Counted from the first letter of the stretch, positions 36,576 through 45,384 are shown. The stretch: 64,000 nucleotides of DNA from Bacilli bacterium (GCA_017445245.1 JAFSUM010000010.1:1-64000), one strand, 5' to 3'. Translations and numbers: made by a program. The notes: generated from the letters alone by a model not told the origin.

Positions 36576-37289
36576 ATGCAAACCGTTGCAATCATTCTCG
36601 CGGGTGGCCTTGGCAAGAGGCTTGGCGCCGATATTCCAAAGCAATTCATCGAAGTCGAAGGCAAGCCCATTATTGTGAGCACGATAGAAAATTTTGAACG
36701 CTCTACTTTGGCCAATAGCATACTCATCGTTTGCGTCGCAGATTGGATCGACTATCTTCAATCGCTCATCGCAAAATACCACTTAGACAAGGTGCGATGG
36801 ATCATTGAAGGCGGCCAAACGAACCACGACTCCACTTCTAACGCCATCTTTTATCTCCGTAATCAATTAACAGATGATGACTTTATCATTGTCCACGACG
36901 CCGCTCGACCATTATTGCCTCAATGCATTCTCAGCGACCTCATGCGGGTAGCCGTGGCCCACGGCAACGCGTCCGCTTCCCTTCCTTGTCACGAAACATT
37001 GGTTGTAACAGCCGACCAAGCATCGGGGACAGAACAAATCGACCGCTCCATCATCCGTCGTGTCCAGACGCCCCAAGCATATCGCTTTGGCGATATTTAT
37101 CCCATCTATGTTCAGGCGGCGAAAGAAGATAGACATGACTTCGTTTACATCAATACGGCAGCCATTAGCTATGGGATGCGCATCTATTTCTCGGCGGGGT
37201 TTGACAACAACATAAAAATCACGACCAAAGAAGACATCGCCTTATTCCAAGCGCTGTCGAAATTCAACGAGGACGAACTCGTTAAATAG
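36576..37289 (+). CDS. IspD/TarI-family cytidylyltransferase
   Basis: Protein of 237 residues that would join CTP to a polyol phosphate or related alcohol phosphate. VAIILAGGLGKRLGADIPKQFIEVEGKPIIV is the CTP-binding signature (GGxGxR...PKQ), DDFIIVHDAARPLLPQCI the central block, and RRVQTPQAYRF with GFDNNIKITTKEDIALF the C-terminal blocks. IspD and TarI cannot be told apart by eye. Its place in a glycan operon, one base before an NAD-dependent epimerase, favours a CDP-activated sugar or polyol (as with CDP-ribitol) over isoprenoid synthesis. It heads the rightward unit that contains the Wzy-Wzx fusion. Confidence 0.85.
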   Translation: MQTVAIILAGGLGKRLGADIPKQFIEVEGKPIIVSTIENFERSTLANSILIVCVADWIDYLQSLIAKYHLDKVRWIIEGGQTNHDSTSNAIFYLRNQLTDDDFIIVHDAARPLLPQCILSDLMRVAVAHGNASASLPCHETLVVTADQASGTEQIDRSIIRRVQTPQAYRFGDIYPIYVQAAKEDRHDFVYINTAAISYGMRIYFSAGFDNNIKITTKEDIALFQALSKFNEDELVK

Positions 37290-37290
37290 C

Positions 37291-38325
37291 ATGAAACCCA
37301 TCTACGCGTCTTCCACTTATCGTCAAGAAATCATCAACTTTGCCAACGAGCATGATTTTGCTTTTCTAGAGAACAAGACATTACTCATCAGCGGCGCTTC
37401 GGGAATGTTAATGTCTTATTGGATCGATGCACTTTTATCACGCCCATCTTTTGCCGTTCAAATCATCGCTTTGACATCATCGGGAAGCGTGACTAATCGC
37501 TTTCCCGCGGATTCGCGTCTCCGATCGATAAAGGGAGATTTAAGCAAACCGCTATCGTCTAACCTGATTCCGAAGGTTGACTATATCATCCACGCTGCTT
37601 CCATCACAGATCCCAAAGGATACAAAGAGCGCCCCATCGAAACGATGCTCATCAACATCGAGGGCACAAAAAGCCTTTTGGACATCGCGGGCAGAGATAA
37701 TGCAAAATTTTTGTTGGTTTCTTCTTGCGAAATCTACGGAGAAGCGGACGTTGAGCCCATCCCTGAAACCTACTGTGGAAAACTGAATTCGATGGACGTG
37801 CGTTCTTGTTATAACGAATCCAAACGCGCCTCCGAAACGCTAGCCGTTAGTTATGCCGTTGAAAAAAAAGTCTCCGTCTATGTGGCTAGACTTTCCCGAA
37901 GTTATGGCCCGACGATGTCAGCAAAAGACACCAAGGCCATGTCACAATTCATACAAAACGCTGTACATGGCGCGCCTGTTTTGCTCAAAAGTCTTGGCGA
38001 TCAGCGTTATTCATTCACGTATGTTGCGGATGGTGTCTCCGCCATATTAGCGATACTCGAAAAAGGGAAACCGGGGGAAGCGTATAACATTTGCGGAGAT
38101 GAAGTTCTTTCACTCAAGGAAATCGCCGAACTCGTTGCCAGCATCGGCGGCGTCCCATTCCACCAGGAATTAATTCAAGACAGTTTATCAGAGGCCGGCT
38201 ATTCGCGAGCCAAAAACGCAATTCAAGACGCTACCAAGCTAAAAATGCTTGGTTGGAAGGCTAAAACCACGCTGGCGGAGGGAGTTGCGAACACAATCAA
38301 GCACTTCCGCGAGCTTGCTGTTTAA
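37291..38325 (+). CDS. NAD-dependent epimerase/dehydratase (extended SDR)
   Basis: Protein of 344 residues related to UDP-glucuronate decarboxylase and dTDP-glucose dehydratase. TLLISGASGMLMSYWIDALL is the nucleotide fold; the third glycine of GxxGxxG is methionine, an unusual but not unique change. IIHAASITDPKGY, LLVSSCEIYGEADVEPI, RSCYNESKRASETLA (Tyr-x3-Lys), YVARLSRSYGPTM and RYSFTYVADGVSAILAIL complete the family blocks. It follows the cytidylyltransferase by one base; pairs of this kind recur in capsule loci and probably build a CDP-linked sugar. The exact reaction is unknown. Confidence 0.85.
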   Translation: MKPIYASSTYRQEIINFANEHDFAFLENKTLLISGASGMLMSYWIDALLSRPSFAVQIIALTSSGSVTNRFPADSRLRSIKGDLSKPLSSNLIPKVDYIIHAASITDPKGYKERPIETMLINIEGTKSLLDIAGRDNAKFLLVSSCEIYGEADVEPIPETYCGKLNSMDVRSCYNESKRASETLAVSYAVEKKVSVYVARLSRSYGPTMSAKDTKAMSQFIQNAVHGAPVLLKSLGDQRYSFTYVADGVSAILAILEKGKPGEAYNICGDEVLSLKEIAELVASIGGVPFHQELIQDSLSEAGYSRAKNAIQDATKLKMLGWKAKTTLAEGVANTIKHFRELAV

Positions 38326-38374
38326 TGCGCCTGCGCGTTGTGCACGTTGACATGGAATAATCTGCATTTGTCTA

Positions 38375-38380
38375 TATAAT
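38375..38380 (+). promoter_or_regulatory. -10 element next to the Wzy-Wzx start
   Basis: A perfect TATAAT at 38375-38380 lies seven bases before ATG 38388. TTGACA occurs at 38347-38352 but the 22-base spacing is too long for a standard promoter, so a -35 is not secure. No ribosome site precedes ATG 38388. Confidence 0.4.
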
Positions 38381-38387
38381 GGTGGTC

Positions 38388-41144
38388 ATGCGACTGCAGG
38401 CACTCGTTGGCAAATGTACGGGCGAATGTGTTAAATGGACCCGCATCGCCAAAAAAAACAAAGACAAGGTCCTAGATGCCGTCGTTTTTTCGCTTTTGGC
38501 ATTACTTATCGTTCTGACATCAGGTTTTTCCGCTACCGAGTTTTATTTTAACAATACGGTTGTAGGCGCGCTTCACTTAGGACTTTTCGTTTTTTCTTTC
38601 GCTGTTTTCTTTTTGCGCGCTCACCCGCGTTACTGGGCAGACCTATTCAAGAAAAAGCGATTCAAAGAACTGATAAATCTTAAGACAATCATCATCGTTG
38701 GCATTCTTTTGCTCTGTCTCGTATCACTGCTAATCAATGTGTTTCGAAACGATAACCTCAATGGCGCAATCCGCGCACTTCTCATATTCGGGTCTGCCAT
38801 TCTATTAGTATTCAGCATCCCATTCCGCAAGTTCGCCTATGCCTATTGCATTGGCATGACCGCGATATGTCTTTTATCGTTAGTCATCTATCCCATCGCT
38901 CTATCCATTTCCGCCGGCGGTGCCACGACCTTTTACCGAACCGGTGGCGGGGAAATTATCCTTTCGTACGGCTTTTTGAGTTCCTTTATACGTTACTGGA
39001 ACTGGTCGTCGAGTTCTGAATTAATCGCGCGCATGTGTGGCCCGTTTTGGGAGCCCAGTATTTTTGGTTCTCTAATTGCGATTGCCATGGCGTTTCTCGT
39101 CGTTTTCAAGTTCAAGCGTCGCATCGTCATGTTGATTCCAATGCTGCTTTGCATGCTTCTAACGGTATCGGTAGGCGGATATGTTCTCGCGTTATTTTGC
39201 GTTTTCCTCGAGTTATCTACTCGATTCAGGGGCGAGGGGAAAAAACGATATATTATCGTCGGGGTTAGTCTTGGAGGCGTAGCCCTACTAGCTTTTCTTG
39301 CGCTAGGTCCACTTCTCCCTCTTTTGACCCATCTATTACCAAGCATCTTTTATAAATTTGCCAATGCCGATAGCGGAAGCGTCATGGTGCGCGCCAAATC
39401 CTTCTCTATCTTCATGCAAGTATTTATGAAGTCGCCACTCATCGGTTTTGGCCCAAACGGGGCGTTAAAACAATATGAAGCAATCCTAGCCATAACCTCA
39501 AAAGACATCTCAGCGACATCTACCTTTGGTTACTGGATGGCTTCCTTAGGCATCCCAGGGATTTTCTTAATCGGTCTCTTGTTCATCGCTCCAATCATTT
39601 TTAATAGAGACCACGATAAATTCACATTCGGTTTGTTTGGCGTATTTTTAATCCTGATTTTCAATTTGGAAAACGTTCGCTTTGTCGTTGGGGCAATGTT
39701 GCCATTGATGTTCTTTGCCAAAGAGGGGTTGTTTGGTCCCATCTCCATGGAAACGTCCAATGTCGCATGGGAATACGAAAACACGAAGGCCATGCTTACG
39801 AAACCAGGCGAAGATAGTCGAGCCGCAAGGAACTTGATTGGTTCCCTGATTGTAAAAGTTTTGGCGATGCTCGTGGGCCTATTTACCGTCCCCGTCTATA
39901 ATAGGTTTTTCCAAACCAACGAATTATATGGCGCCTGGTCCGTCATCATCAGCATCTTGGCTTGGACCTTGCTGCTTGATTTCGGCTTCGGAGGTGGCTT
40001 GAGGGTACGGCTTGCAGACGCTTTGGAGCAAGGCGATGTCGAGGAACAAAAACGTCTTGTTTCGTCCACTTATGTTGGATCGATTGCCTCAAGTTTCGTA
40101 CTGTTGGGCATTGGATCCATTCTCATTTGGAGTTTGGATTTGTCTACGCTTCTTAACATCGACCCGGTCATATTGTCGCCAATAGAACTTAAAGCCTCGA
40201 TGACAACACTTCTCCTAGGTCTTTGTTTCGAATTCGTCCTCAAGAATATTTGTTTTGTTTTATACGCGGCAAAGAAGAGCGCCCTAGGCTCTATGATAAC
40301 TTTCCTTTCCCACTTCGCCATTCTAGTCTTTTTCATGGTTTTTAATGGGGTTTTCAAGGGCTCTTTGTTCATCGCTGGCGCTATCATATATGCACTTGCC
40401 GTCAACTTTCCTCTCGTTCTCACAACTCTCATTGTTTTTTCCTTGAAAAAATTCAAACCCATGCGGCCGAGCTTGAGGTATTACACGTGGGAAAAGTGCA
40501 AATCCGTCATGTCGTTTGGTATTGTCTTTTTCATCATTCAAGTCGGATTCGTCGCCCTCGCTAATACAAACTCCGTCTTTATCTCCTCCGCATTTGGTCC
40601 CGCCATAGCAGGCGATTATTCGAAATACATCAAGTTCTTCTCCGCGATTATTGGGCTCATGGGCGCAGTGGTTCAACAACCTATCTGGTCGGCGATCGCC
40701 ACAGGGATATCGAACAAAAAATACGGACAAGTTAAAAAATACACCAAGATTAGTCTGCTTATTGGTCTTGCATTATTCGTTCTATGCTGCTTATGCGGCT
40801 TGTTCCTGCAGCCGATATTTACACTTTGGTTAGGCTCGAATTCGCTCAAGGTCAACTACCTCTATGTCGTGATGCTGATTGCTTATTCCTTCTCTTTCCT
40901 CGTGTCCGATGCTTTAATCATCGTTTGCAATGCATTAAAACTATTGAAAGTGCAGGCGGTGATAACCGTTATAGCCGCAGTTGTAAAGATTGGGATTTCC
41001 ATTCTTATCATCCAGCGTCCTGACTTAACAGGCGCGTTAGGGTGGTCTGCTTTTGTCCTCCTAGATGCCGTTTGCTATGCCCCGTTTATCATCATCACCC
41101 CATTGTCCATCCGTCGAAAGGTAAAGGAATATGAACGAGGCTAA
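38388..41144 (+). CDS. fused O-antigen polymerase (Wzy) and flippase (Wzx)
   Basis: One uninterrupted frame of 918 residues holding two membrane enzymes that are normally separate. Roughly residues 30-445 look like a Wzy/O-antigen ligase protein: about ten helices, FWEPSIFGSLIAIAMAFLVV and GPNGALKQYEAILAI in the large loop region. A hydrophilic linker of some 30 residues (METSNVAWEYENTKAM...) leads to residues 482-918. That half is a Wzx/MATE-type oligosaccharide flippase: NLIGSLIVKVLAMLVGLFTVPVYNRFF at its start, DFGFGGGLRVRLADAL, SVFISSAFGPAIAGDYS and about 12-14 helices. The start at 38388 is preferred to 38379, which lies on the -10 box. A separate internal start for Wzx is not obvious: no good ribosome site precedes the Met codons of the linker. 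Confidence 0.85.
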   Translation: MRLQALVGKCTGECVKWTRIAKKNKDKVLDAVVFSLLALLIVLTSGFSATEFYFNNTVVGALHLGLFVFSFAVFFLRAHPRYWADLFKKKRFKELINLKTIIIVGILLLCLVSLLINVFRNDNLNGAIRALLIFGSAILLVFSIPFRKFAYAYCIGMTAICLLSLVIYPIALSISAGGATTFYRTGGGEIILSYGFLSSFIRYWNWSSSSELIARMCGPFWEPSIFGSLIAIAMAFLVVFKFKRRIVMLIPMLLCMLLTVSVGGYVLALFCVFLELSTRFRGEGKKRYIIVGVSLGGVALLAFLALGPLLPLLTHLLPSIFYKFANADSGSVMVRAKSFSIFMQVFMKSPLIGFGPNGALKQYEAILAITSKDISATSTFGYWMASLGIPGIFLIGLLFIAPIIFNRDHDKFTFGLFGVFLILIFNLENVRFVVGAMLPLMFFAKEGLFGPISMETSNVAWEYENTKAMLTKPGEDSRAARNLIGSLIVKVLAMLVGLFTVPVYNRFFQTNELYGAWSVIISILAWTLLLDFGFGGGLRVRLADALEQGDVEEQKRLVSSTYVGSIASSFVLLGIGSILIWSLDLSTLLNIDPVILSPIELKASMTTLLLGLCFEFVLKNICFVLYAAKKSALGSMITFLSHFAILVFFMVFNGVFKGSLFIAGAIIYALAVNFPLVLTTLIVFSLKKFKPMRPSLRYYTWEKCKSVMSFGIVFFIIQVGFVALANTNSVFISSAFGPAIAGDYSKYIKFFSAIIGLMGAVVQQPIWSAIATGISNKKYGQVKKYTKISLLIGLALFVLCCLCGLFLQPIFTLWLGSNSLKVNYLYVVMLIAYSFSFLVSDALIIVCNALKLLKVQAVITVIAAVVKIGISILIIQRPDLTGALGWSAFVLLDAVCYAPFIIITPLSIRRKVKEYERG

Positions 41145-42339
41145 GTCGTTTTTCAAAAAGGCATTCCGATTCCCAAATATCCTTTTCGCTTTCCTTATCA
41201 CGCTTTCATCGTTATTAGGAATCATCGGATTGTCTGCACTGACATTCGATTCAACGAGAACGTTATTTGCCAACGCGCATATTTTTGCGCAACACTCGGA
41301 ACAACCGGAAATCGTTGTCTCTGCGGATTTTGATTATTCGACTCACGAAGAAGAATGGCTAAGTTTTGCAAACGACTTTAGCTCGGAGAGCAAGTTTTAT
41401 CAAAAGAGCACCTATTTCTCTTGCACGAATATTAACATTTTTGGTGAGGAGCAATGGAATGTTCCGTTGCTTGATGTTGACTTTTTAAAGCGAGACAATT
41501 CGATCAACGCGACAAACCTCGTGAAACTCGCCTATCCTAGCAGCGGATCATATCAGAATGCGTTCTATCCCGCAGGATCAACCGGAATGTACGTTGTCGT
41601 CAGCGATAATTTTGCCAAACGGATCGCCGGAGTCGATGACCCTGCGCTTGCTTTGAATCACCCATTCCAATACACGATTCACGGCGAGCAAATGGAAGTT
41701 AAAATTGGCGGCATATATAAGGCTTCTATCGTCAGTAATGTATTCAAGAACGTTTTAATGAACTATTACTTCGAAGACGCCGTATATTTCCACCGCTGCC
41801 AAGCCACCATGAGCATTCCTCGAGACCACTTCTACGTAACTTTAGGCGAAAAACAGGAACACAATTTATCTGTTTATAACGACATTCAATTCTTTCAAAG
41901 CATCGTTGGTGGCACTGTATACGTGAGCAAGGAAAGCAAGACCGGCCAGATTCTGGTGTCGGGCGTCGCGTTAGCGGAGCTTAGCGGTTTTTGGAAGCAG
42001 CCCGCTTTTATCATCTACGCCATCGTTTTTCCACTCCTATCCATTGGAGGCTATGCCACTTCGATTTTCTTGTTTAGAAAACGCCTCCCCATGCCAAAAC
42101 ATAAATTCATCACGCTTTTCCTCTTTGGAATTCTTTTACCTGTGGCGGCACTTTGGCCAATAAAGTATGTCGCTGTAAGCGGCATGCTGGTGCCTGTCTT
42201 TTCGAGAGTCTCCACGTGGGTCATCATCCCAATAGGGGCTATTTTCATCGCTCTTTCGATTCGGGAATTCATCCGATTCACGCCAAAGTACGAAAGCGAT
42301 TACACCGAATCTTTGAAGAAACATCGTTATAAAATCTAG
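41131..42339 (+). CDS. MacB/FtsX-like single permease without ATPase
   Basis: Protein of 402 residues with one N-terminal helix (ILFAFLITLSSLLGIIGLSAL), an outside domain of about 250 residues, and three C-terminal helices (PAFIIYAIVFPLLSIGGYA, FITLFLFGILLPVAALW, VSTWVIIPIGAIFIALSI). This 1+3 layout is that of FtsX/MacB. The outer domain contains VVVSDNFAKRIAGVDDPALALNHPFQYTIHGEQMEVKIGGIYK, like the MacB periplasmic core. No ABC ATPase lies nearby. Its ATG overlaps the end of the Wzy-Wzx gene by 14 bases, with AAAGGAAT upstream. It may be an accessory part of glycan export. Confidence 0.6.
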   Translation: MNEAKSFFKKAFRFPNILFAFLITLSSLLGIIGLSALTFDSTRTLFANAHIFAQHSEQPEIVVSADFDYSTHEEEWLSFANDFSSESKFYQKSTYFSCTNINIFGEEQWNVPLLDVDFLKRDNSINATNLVKLAYPSSGSYQNAFYPAGSTGMYVVVSDNFAKRIAGVDDPALALNHPFQYTIHGEQMEVKIGGIYKASIVSNVFKNVLMNYYFEDAVYFHRCQATMSIPRDHFYVTLGEKQEHNLSVYNDIQFFQSIVGGTVYVSKESKTGQILVSGVALAELSGFWKQPAFIIYAIVFPLLSIGGYATSIFLFRKRLPMPKHKFITLFLFGILLPVAALWPIKYVAVSGMLVPVFSRVSTWVIIPIGAIFIALSIREFIRFTPKYESDYTESLKKHRYKI

Positions 42340-42351
42340 AACGAACGCATT

Positions 42352-43155
42352 ATGAAAACAGACGGCAGCAAAAAAGTATCCATCGTCACCCCCGTCCACA
42401 ACGACTCTGCTTTCATACGGCAAACCATTGATTCCGTTCTTGCCCAAACGCACAAGAATTGGGAAATGCTTATCGTAGACGACTGCTCAACGGATGATTC
42501 TGCTTCTGTTATCGCCACATACCAGGACGAGCGAATTAGATATTTCCGCAACGAAAAGAACATGGGCGCCGCTTATTCAAGGAATCGCGCCCTGCGCGAA
42601 GCCAAGGGCGACTACATCGCGTTTCTTGACGGCGATGACTGGTGGGCGCCCACAAAACTCGAACGTCAACTCGCCTTTATGGAGAAGCTTCAGATCCAGT
42701 TTTCCTGCACCGCCTATTACCGGTGCTACGAAAATGGTCCAGAAGGTTCGAATCGCCCCATTGTTCAAGCGCCTTGGATCATCGGGAAAAAGTTGATGCT
42801 AAAATGCGATTACGTCGGTTGCCTGACCGCGATGTATGACGCGAAAGCCATCGGTCTCATTCAAATCAGCCCCGATATCAAAAAACGTAACGACTACGCC
42901 ATTTGGCTCCATGTCTGCCAGAAAGCAAATTGCTACTTCCTTTCTGAACCACTCGCTTACTACCGCGTTCGCAAAAACTCCATTTCCCGGGTTTCGGGGT
43001 GGAAGCTCTTAAAGCATCACCAATTCCTCTTCAAAACCGAAATGCATTACGGCTGGTTCCATTCCTGGTTCTGCGCCTTGCGAAACGCCTATTGGGCGGT
43101 AAAGAAAAAGAAAGAATACGTAACCAATACCCCATTAGACAGTGTTTATTGTTAA
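42352..43155 (+). CDS. family 2 glycosyltransferase
   Basis: GT2 enzyme of 267 residues with textbook motifs: KVSIVTPVHNDSAFIRQTIDSVLAQTHKNWEMLIVDDCSTDDS, NMGAAYSRNRALREAKGDYIAFLDGDDWW (metal site near residue 92) and RNDYAIWLHV. The length and sequence fit the CpsI/TeichuronicAcid-type short GT2 group. It lies 12 bases after the MacB-like gene in the same unit. Confidence 0.9.
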   Translation: MKTDGSKKVSIVTPVHNDSAFIRQTIDSVLAQTHKNWEMLIVDDCSTDDSASVIATYQDERIRYFRNEKNMGAAYSRNRALREAKGDYIAFLDGDDWWAPTKLERQLAFMEKLQIQFSCTAYYRCYENGPEGSNRPIVQAPWIIGKKLMLKCDYVGCLTAMYDAKAIGLIQISPDIKKRNDYAIWLHVCQKANCYFLSEPLAYYRVRKNSISRVSGWKLLKHHQFLFKTEMHYGWFHSWFCALRNAYWAVKKKKEYVTNTPLDSVYC

Positions 43156-43215
43156 GGAAAGCGTTTTCTTTCTTCCCACGTGCGCGCCCATCGTCTATAC
43201 TTGCCCGCGTCGAAC

Positions 43216-43866
43216 ATGAAATTCGGATTTAGTAAGTCACAAAAGTTCTACCTCGGCGTCAAACGCGTCATCGATTTCGTCTGCGCTCTGTTCCTTATCA
43301 TCGTCTTGCTTATCCCCATGGCCATCGTCGCCATCATCACCAAGGCAACTTCCAAGGGAAGCGCCATCTTCAAGCAGCCCCGCCTAGGCATCAATAAAAC
43401 GATCTTCATGATGCGGAAGTTCCGTTCCATGAGGGCGGACGCTCCTCAGGTTGCCACACGTCAGTTAGCTCCAGAGGAGGCCGCCAAATACGTTACAAAG
43501 TGGGGCAAGTTCATGCGCGCTACGTCGATCGATGAGATTCCGCAGCTCTTTTCCATCCTAAGCGGCAAGATGAGCTTTATCGGCCCTCGTCCCTCCCAAG
43601 ATTATGAACACGAAGCCGTCTTGGTTGATGCCCGCGATTCCTTTGACCCCACTGCTTATATGGTTAAGCCTGGTCTAAGTGGCTTAGCCCAAGTCAAGCT
43701 CCATCGCGACCATAACCCTATGCACAAAGCAAAGCTAGACAGCGAATACGTCCGTAAGCTCTCCTTCCATCAAGACCTTTGGATCTTCTTTGCCTCTTTT
43801 GGTGTAATCTTTAACCGTGAGAAGCGAAAGCCCAAAGTCCTAGAAGACGCCAATAAATCGGAATAA
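43216..43866 (+). CDS. second initiating sugar-1-phosphate transferase
   Basis: Membrane enzyme of 216 residues of the bacterial sugar transferase family. The helix RVIDFVCALFLIIVLLIPMAIVAII is followed by IFKQPRLGINKTIFMMRKFRSM, VTKWGKFMRATSIDEIPQLFSILSGKMSFIGPRPS and MVKPGLSGLAQVK. These align with the family but differ clearly from the copy at 14.4 kb, so the two probably load different sugars. TATACT at 43196-43201 could be a -10 element 14 bases before ATG 43216; no ribosome site is seen. It closes the second glycan unit, whose flippase and polymerase are the fusion protein. Confidence 0.9.
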   Translation: MKFGFSKSQKFYLGVKRVIDFVCALFLIIVLLIPMAIVAIITKATSKGSAIFKQPRLGINKTIFMMRKFRSMRADAPQVATRQLAPEEAAKYVTKWGKFMRATSIDEIPQLFSILSGKMSFIGPRPSQDYEHEAVLVDARDSFDPTAYMVKPGLSGLAQVKLHRDHNPMHKAKLDSEYVRKLSFHQDLWIFFASFGVIFNREKRKPKVLEDANKSE

Positions 43867-44210
43867 CACGCCTTCAGTTGTCCCTTTATTGCCTTCGCAG
43901 TCTCCTATCAAGCCTGAGTTCTCTAACGAGCAAGTGCAACCCCCATTCTTGCTAATTTTCTACTTGGGATTCGGAAACTGGCTTTGAACTTCCAATGAAT
44001 CGAACCTTGCCCAGTGTATGTCTCCACCCAAAACCAAAGGTAAACTTAAAGACAAAACAAAGAACCATGGTGAACGAAAAGCAACAAAGGAAATACAAAC
44101 CGAGAGCTAGTCCAATGACATCTGTAAAGAATAGAAAGGCGAAATAGCCAAGTACAAATTCACTTTGTGTTGCTCAAAATCGCTCGGTTTTTCCGAAAGG
44201 GGCCTATGCG
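43867..44210. other. gap between the glycan locus and ald
   Basis: No complete gene. On the minus strand a frame with two hydrophobic segments and a polar tail (entry at 43952) looks like the end of a lost membrane protein. The rest shows no clear signal. This gap marks the right edge of the glycan locus. Confidence 0.5.
43952..44173 (-). pseudogene. possible 3' remnant of a membrane protein
   Basis: Minus-strand frame of 73 codons between a stop at 44176-44174 and TAG at 43954-43952 without a usable start codon near its upstream end. It reads as hydrophobic segments (EFVLGYFAFLFFTDVIGLAL, then GLYFLCCFSFTMVLCFVF) and a polar tail with WRHTLGKVRFIG. The tail faintly recalls the T-x-GK pattern of RDD-family membrane proteins. 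This could be chance in a spacer, so confidence is low. Confidence 0.3.
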
Positions 44211-45293
44211 TTAGAGTCCAAGTGCCTTCTTGACGTTCTCGTTCACGACTTGCCCGTCGTGGATGTTAAGCGCCGTCCTGATACTAGAATAACGCTTGCA
44301 CGCCTCTTCTAATCCGAGGTCCGCGATAAGTAGGCCATAAGGAAGCGTCGTCGTGGTAAGGGCGATCGTGGAAGTGCGCGCGACCGCGCCAGGCATGTTG
44401 CCCACGCAATAATGGACGATGCCTTCTTCGATGTAGATCGGGTCGTCGTGGGTGGTGACGTGGCTCGTCTCACAGCACCCGCCTTGGTCGATCGCGATAT
44501 CGACGATGACCGCGCCTTTCTTCATGTATATGAGGTGTTCTCTCCTTATGACCTTCGGCGTCGCTCCACCAGGCACCAAGGCGGCCCCAATGACGAGGTC
44601 GGCCTCCTTCAATGCCTCGACGAGGTTTGTTTCGTTGCTAAGCTTCAATTCGAGGTCACCATGCAACGTTTCTTTTAGATAAGCCAGTTTCTTTTCGGAA
44701 ATATCTAGTAACGTGACATGGGCGTCCGCGCCCAAGGCGGACCTCGCCGCATATTCGCCCGTGGTACCCCCGCCGATGACGAGGACGTTAGGCGAAGGGA
44801 CGTTATCCACTTTGCCTAGCAATACCCCTTCCCCGCCGAAGCGTTCCTGCAGGTATTTCGCCCCTTCGAAAAACGATAACCTGCCCGCGATTTGGCTCAT
44901 CGGGGCCAGGCAAGGAAGGCGCCCGTTATCCTCAAGGGTTTCGTAGGCGACCGCCTCGACCTTGCGCTTTATTAAGAATTCGGTCAATTCAGGTGCCGGG
45001 GCGAGATGGAGGTAGGTAAAGAGGATCTGCCCTTCCCGAAACAAGGGGTATTCGCATTCCTCGGGTTCTTTGACCTTGATAATCATCTCGGCCTCGTCGA
45101 ATACTTCTTTCTCGCTCTGCTTGATTTGACATCCGGCCAAGCGGTATTCCTCGTCGGAAAAGCCCGCGCCGATGCCGGCATTCGTCTCGATCAGCACGCG
45201 GTGGCCGTGACGGATATATTCCTTCGCGTTATCCGGGGTTAAACCTACCCTTTTCTCCTGGTTCTTTCTTTCCCTCGTGACACCGATGACCAT
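44211..45293 (-). CDS. ald: alanine dehydrogenase
   Basis: NAD-dependent enzyme of 360 residues interconverting L-alanine and pyruvate plus ammonia. MVIGVTRERKNQEKRVGLTPDNA has the substrate-binding Arg; MIIKVKEPEECEY the Lys; FTYLHLAPAPELTEFL the catalytic His; VLVIGGGTTGEYAARSALGADAHVTLLD the NAD fold; and the C-terminal half VHYCVGNMPGAVARTSTIALTT is conserved in all Ald proteins. ATG 45293 with AGGAGA eight bases upstream is the clear start, although the frame stays open to 45524. The leader of about 145 bases carries a duplicated 14-base element. The gene stands alone. Confidence 0.96.
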   Translation of the reverse strand: MVIGVTRERKNQEKRVGLTPDNAKEYIRHGHRVLIETNAGIGAGFSDEEYRLAGCQIKQSEKEVFDEAEMIIKVKEPEECEYPLFREGQILFTYLHLAPAPELTEFLIKRKVEAVAYETLEDNGRLPCLAPMSQIAGRLSFFEGAKYLQERFGGEGVLLGKVDNVPSPNVLVIGGGTTGEYAARSALGADAHVTLLDISEKKLAYLKETLHGDLELKLSNETNLVEALKEADLVIGAALVPGGATPKVIRREHLIYMKKGAVIVDIAIDQGGCCETSHVTTHDDPIYIEEGIVHYCVGNMPGAVARTSTIALTTTTLPYGLLIADLGLEEACKRYSSIRTALNIHDGQVVNENVKKALGL

Positions 45294-45384
45294 ATGAATG
45301 TCTCCTGTTCTTTTTTCGTTTCGTATATTGATACGATTCGGCGGAAAAAGCGCAAGGAAAAACGGGAAGCTGAAAGAGGCAAAC

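Noticed and set aside
38347-38380. TTGACA with TATAAT as a consensus promoter of the Wzy-Wzx gene
   Set aside because: The spacing is 22 bases, too long for a standard promoter; only the -10 is kept.
40070-40730. Long minus-strand frames under the Wzx half of the fusion
   Set aside because: Shadows of a recognised membrane-protein gene; composition is that of antisense hydrophobic codons.
1-44000. Prophage or integrative element as carrier of the glycan locus
   Set aside because: No integrase, phage structural gene, tRNA or attachment-site repeat seen.
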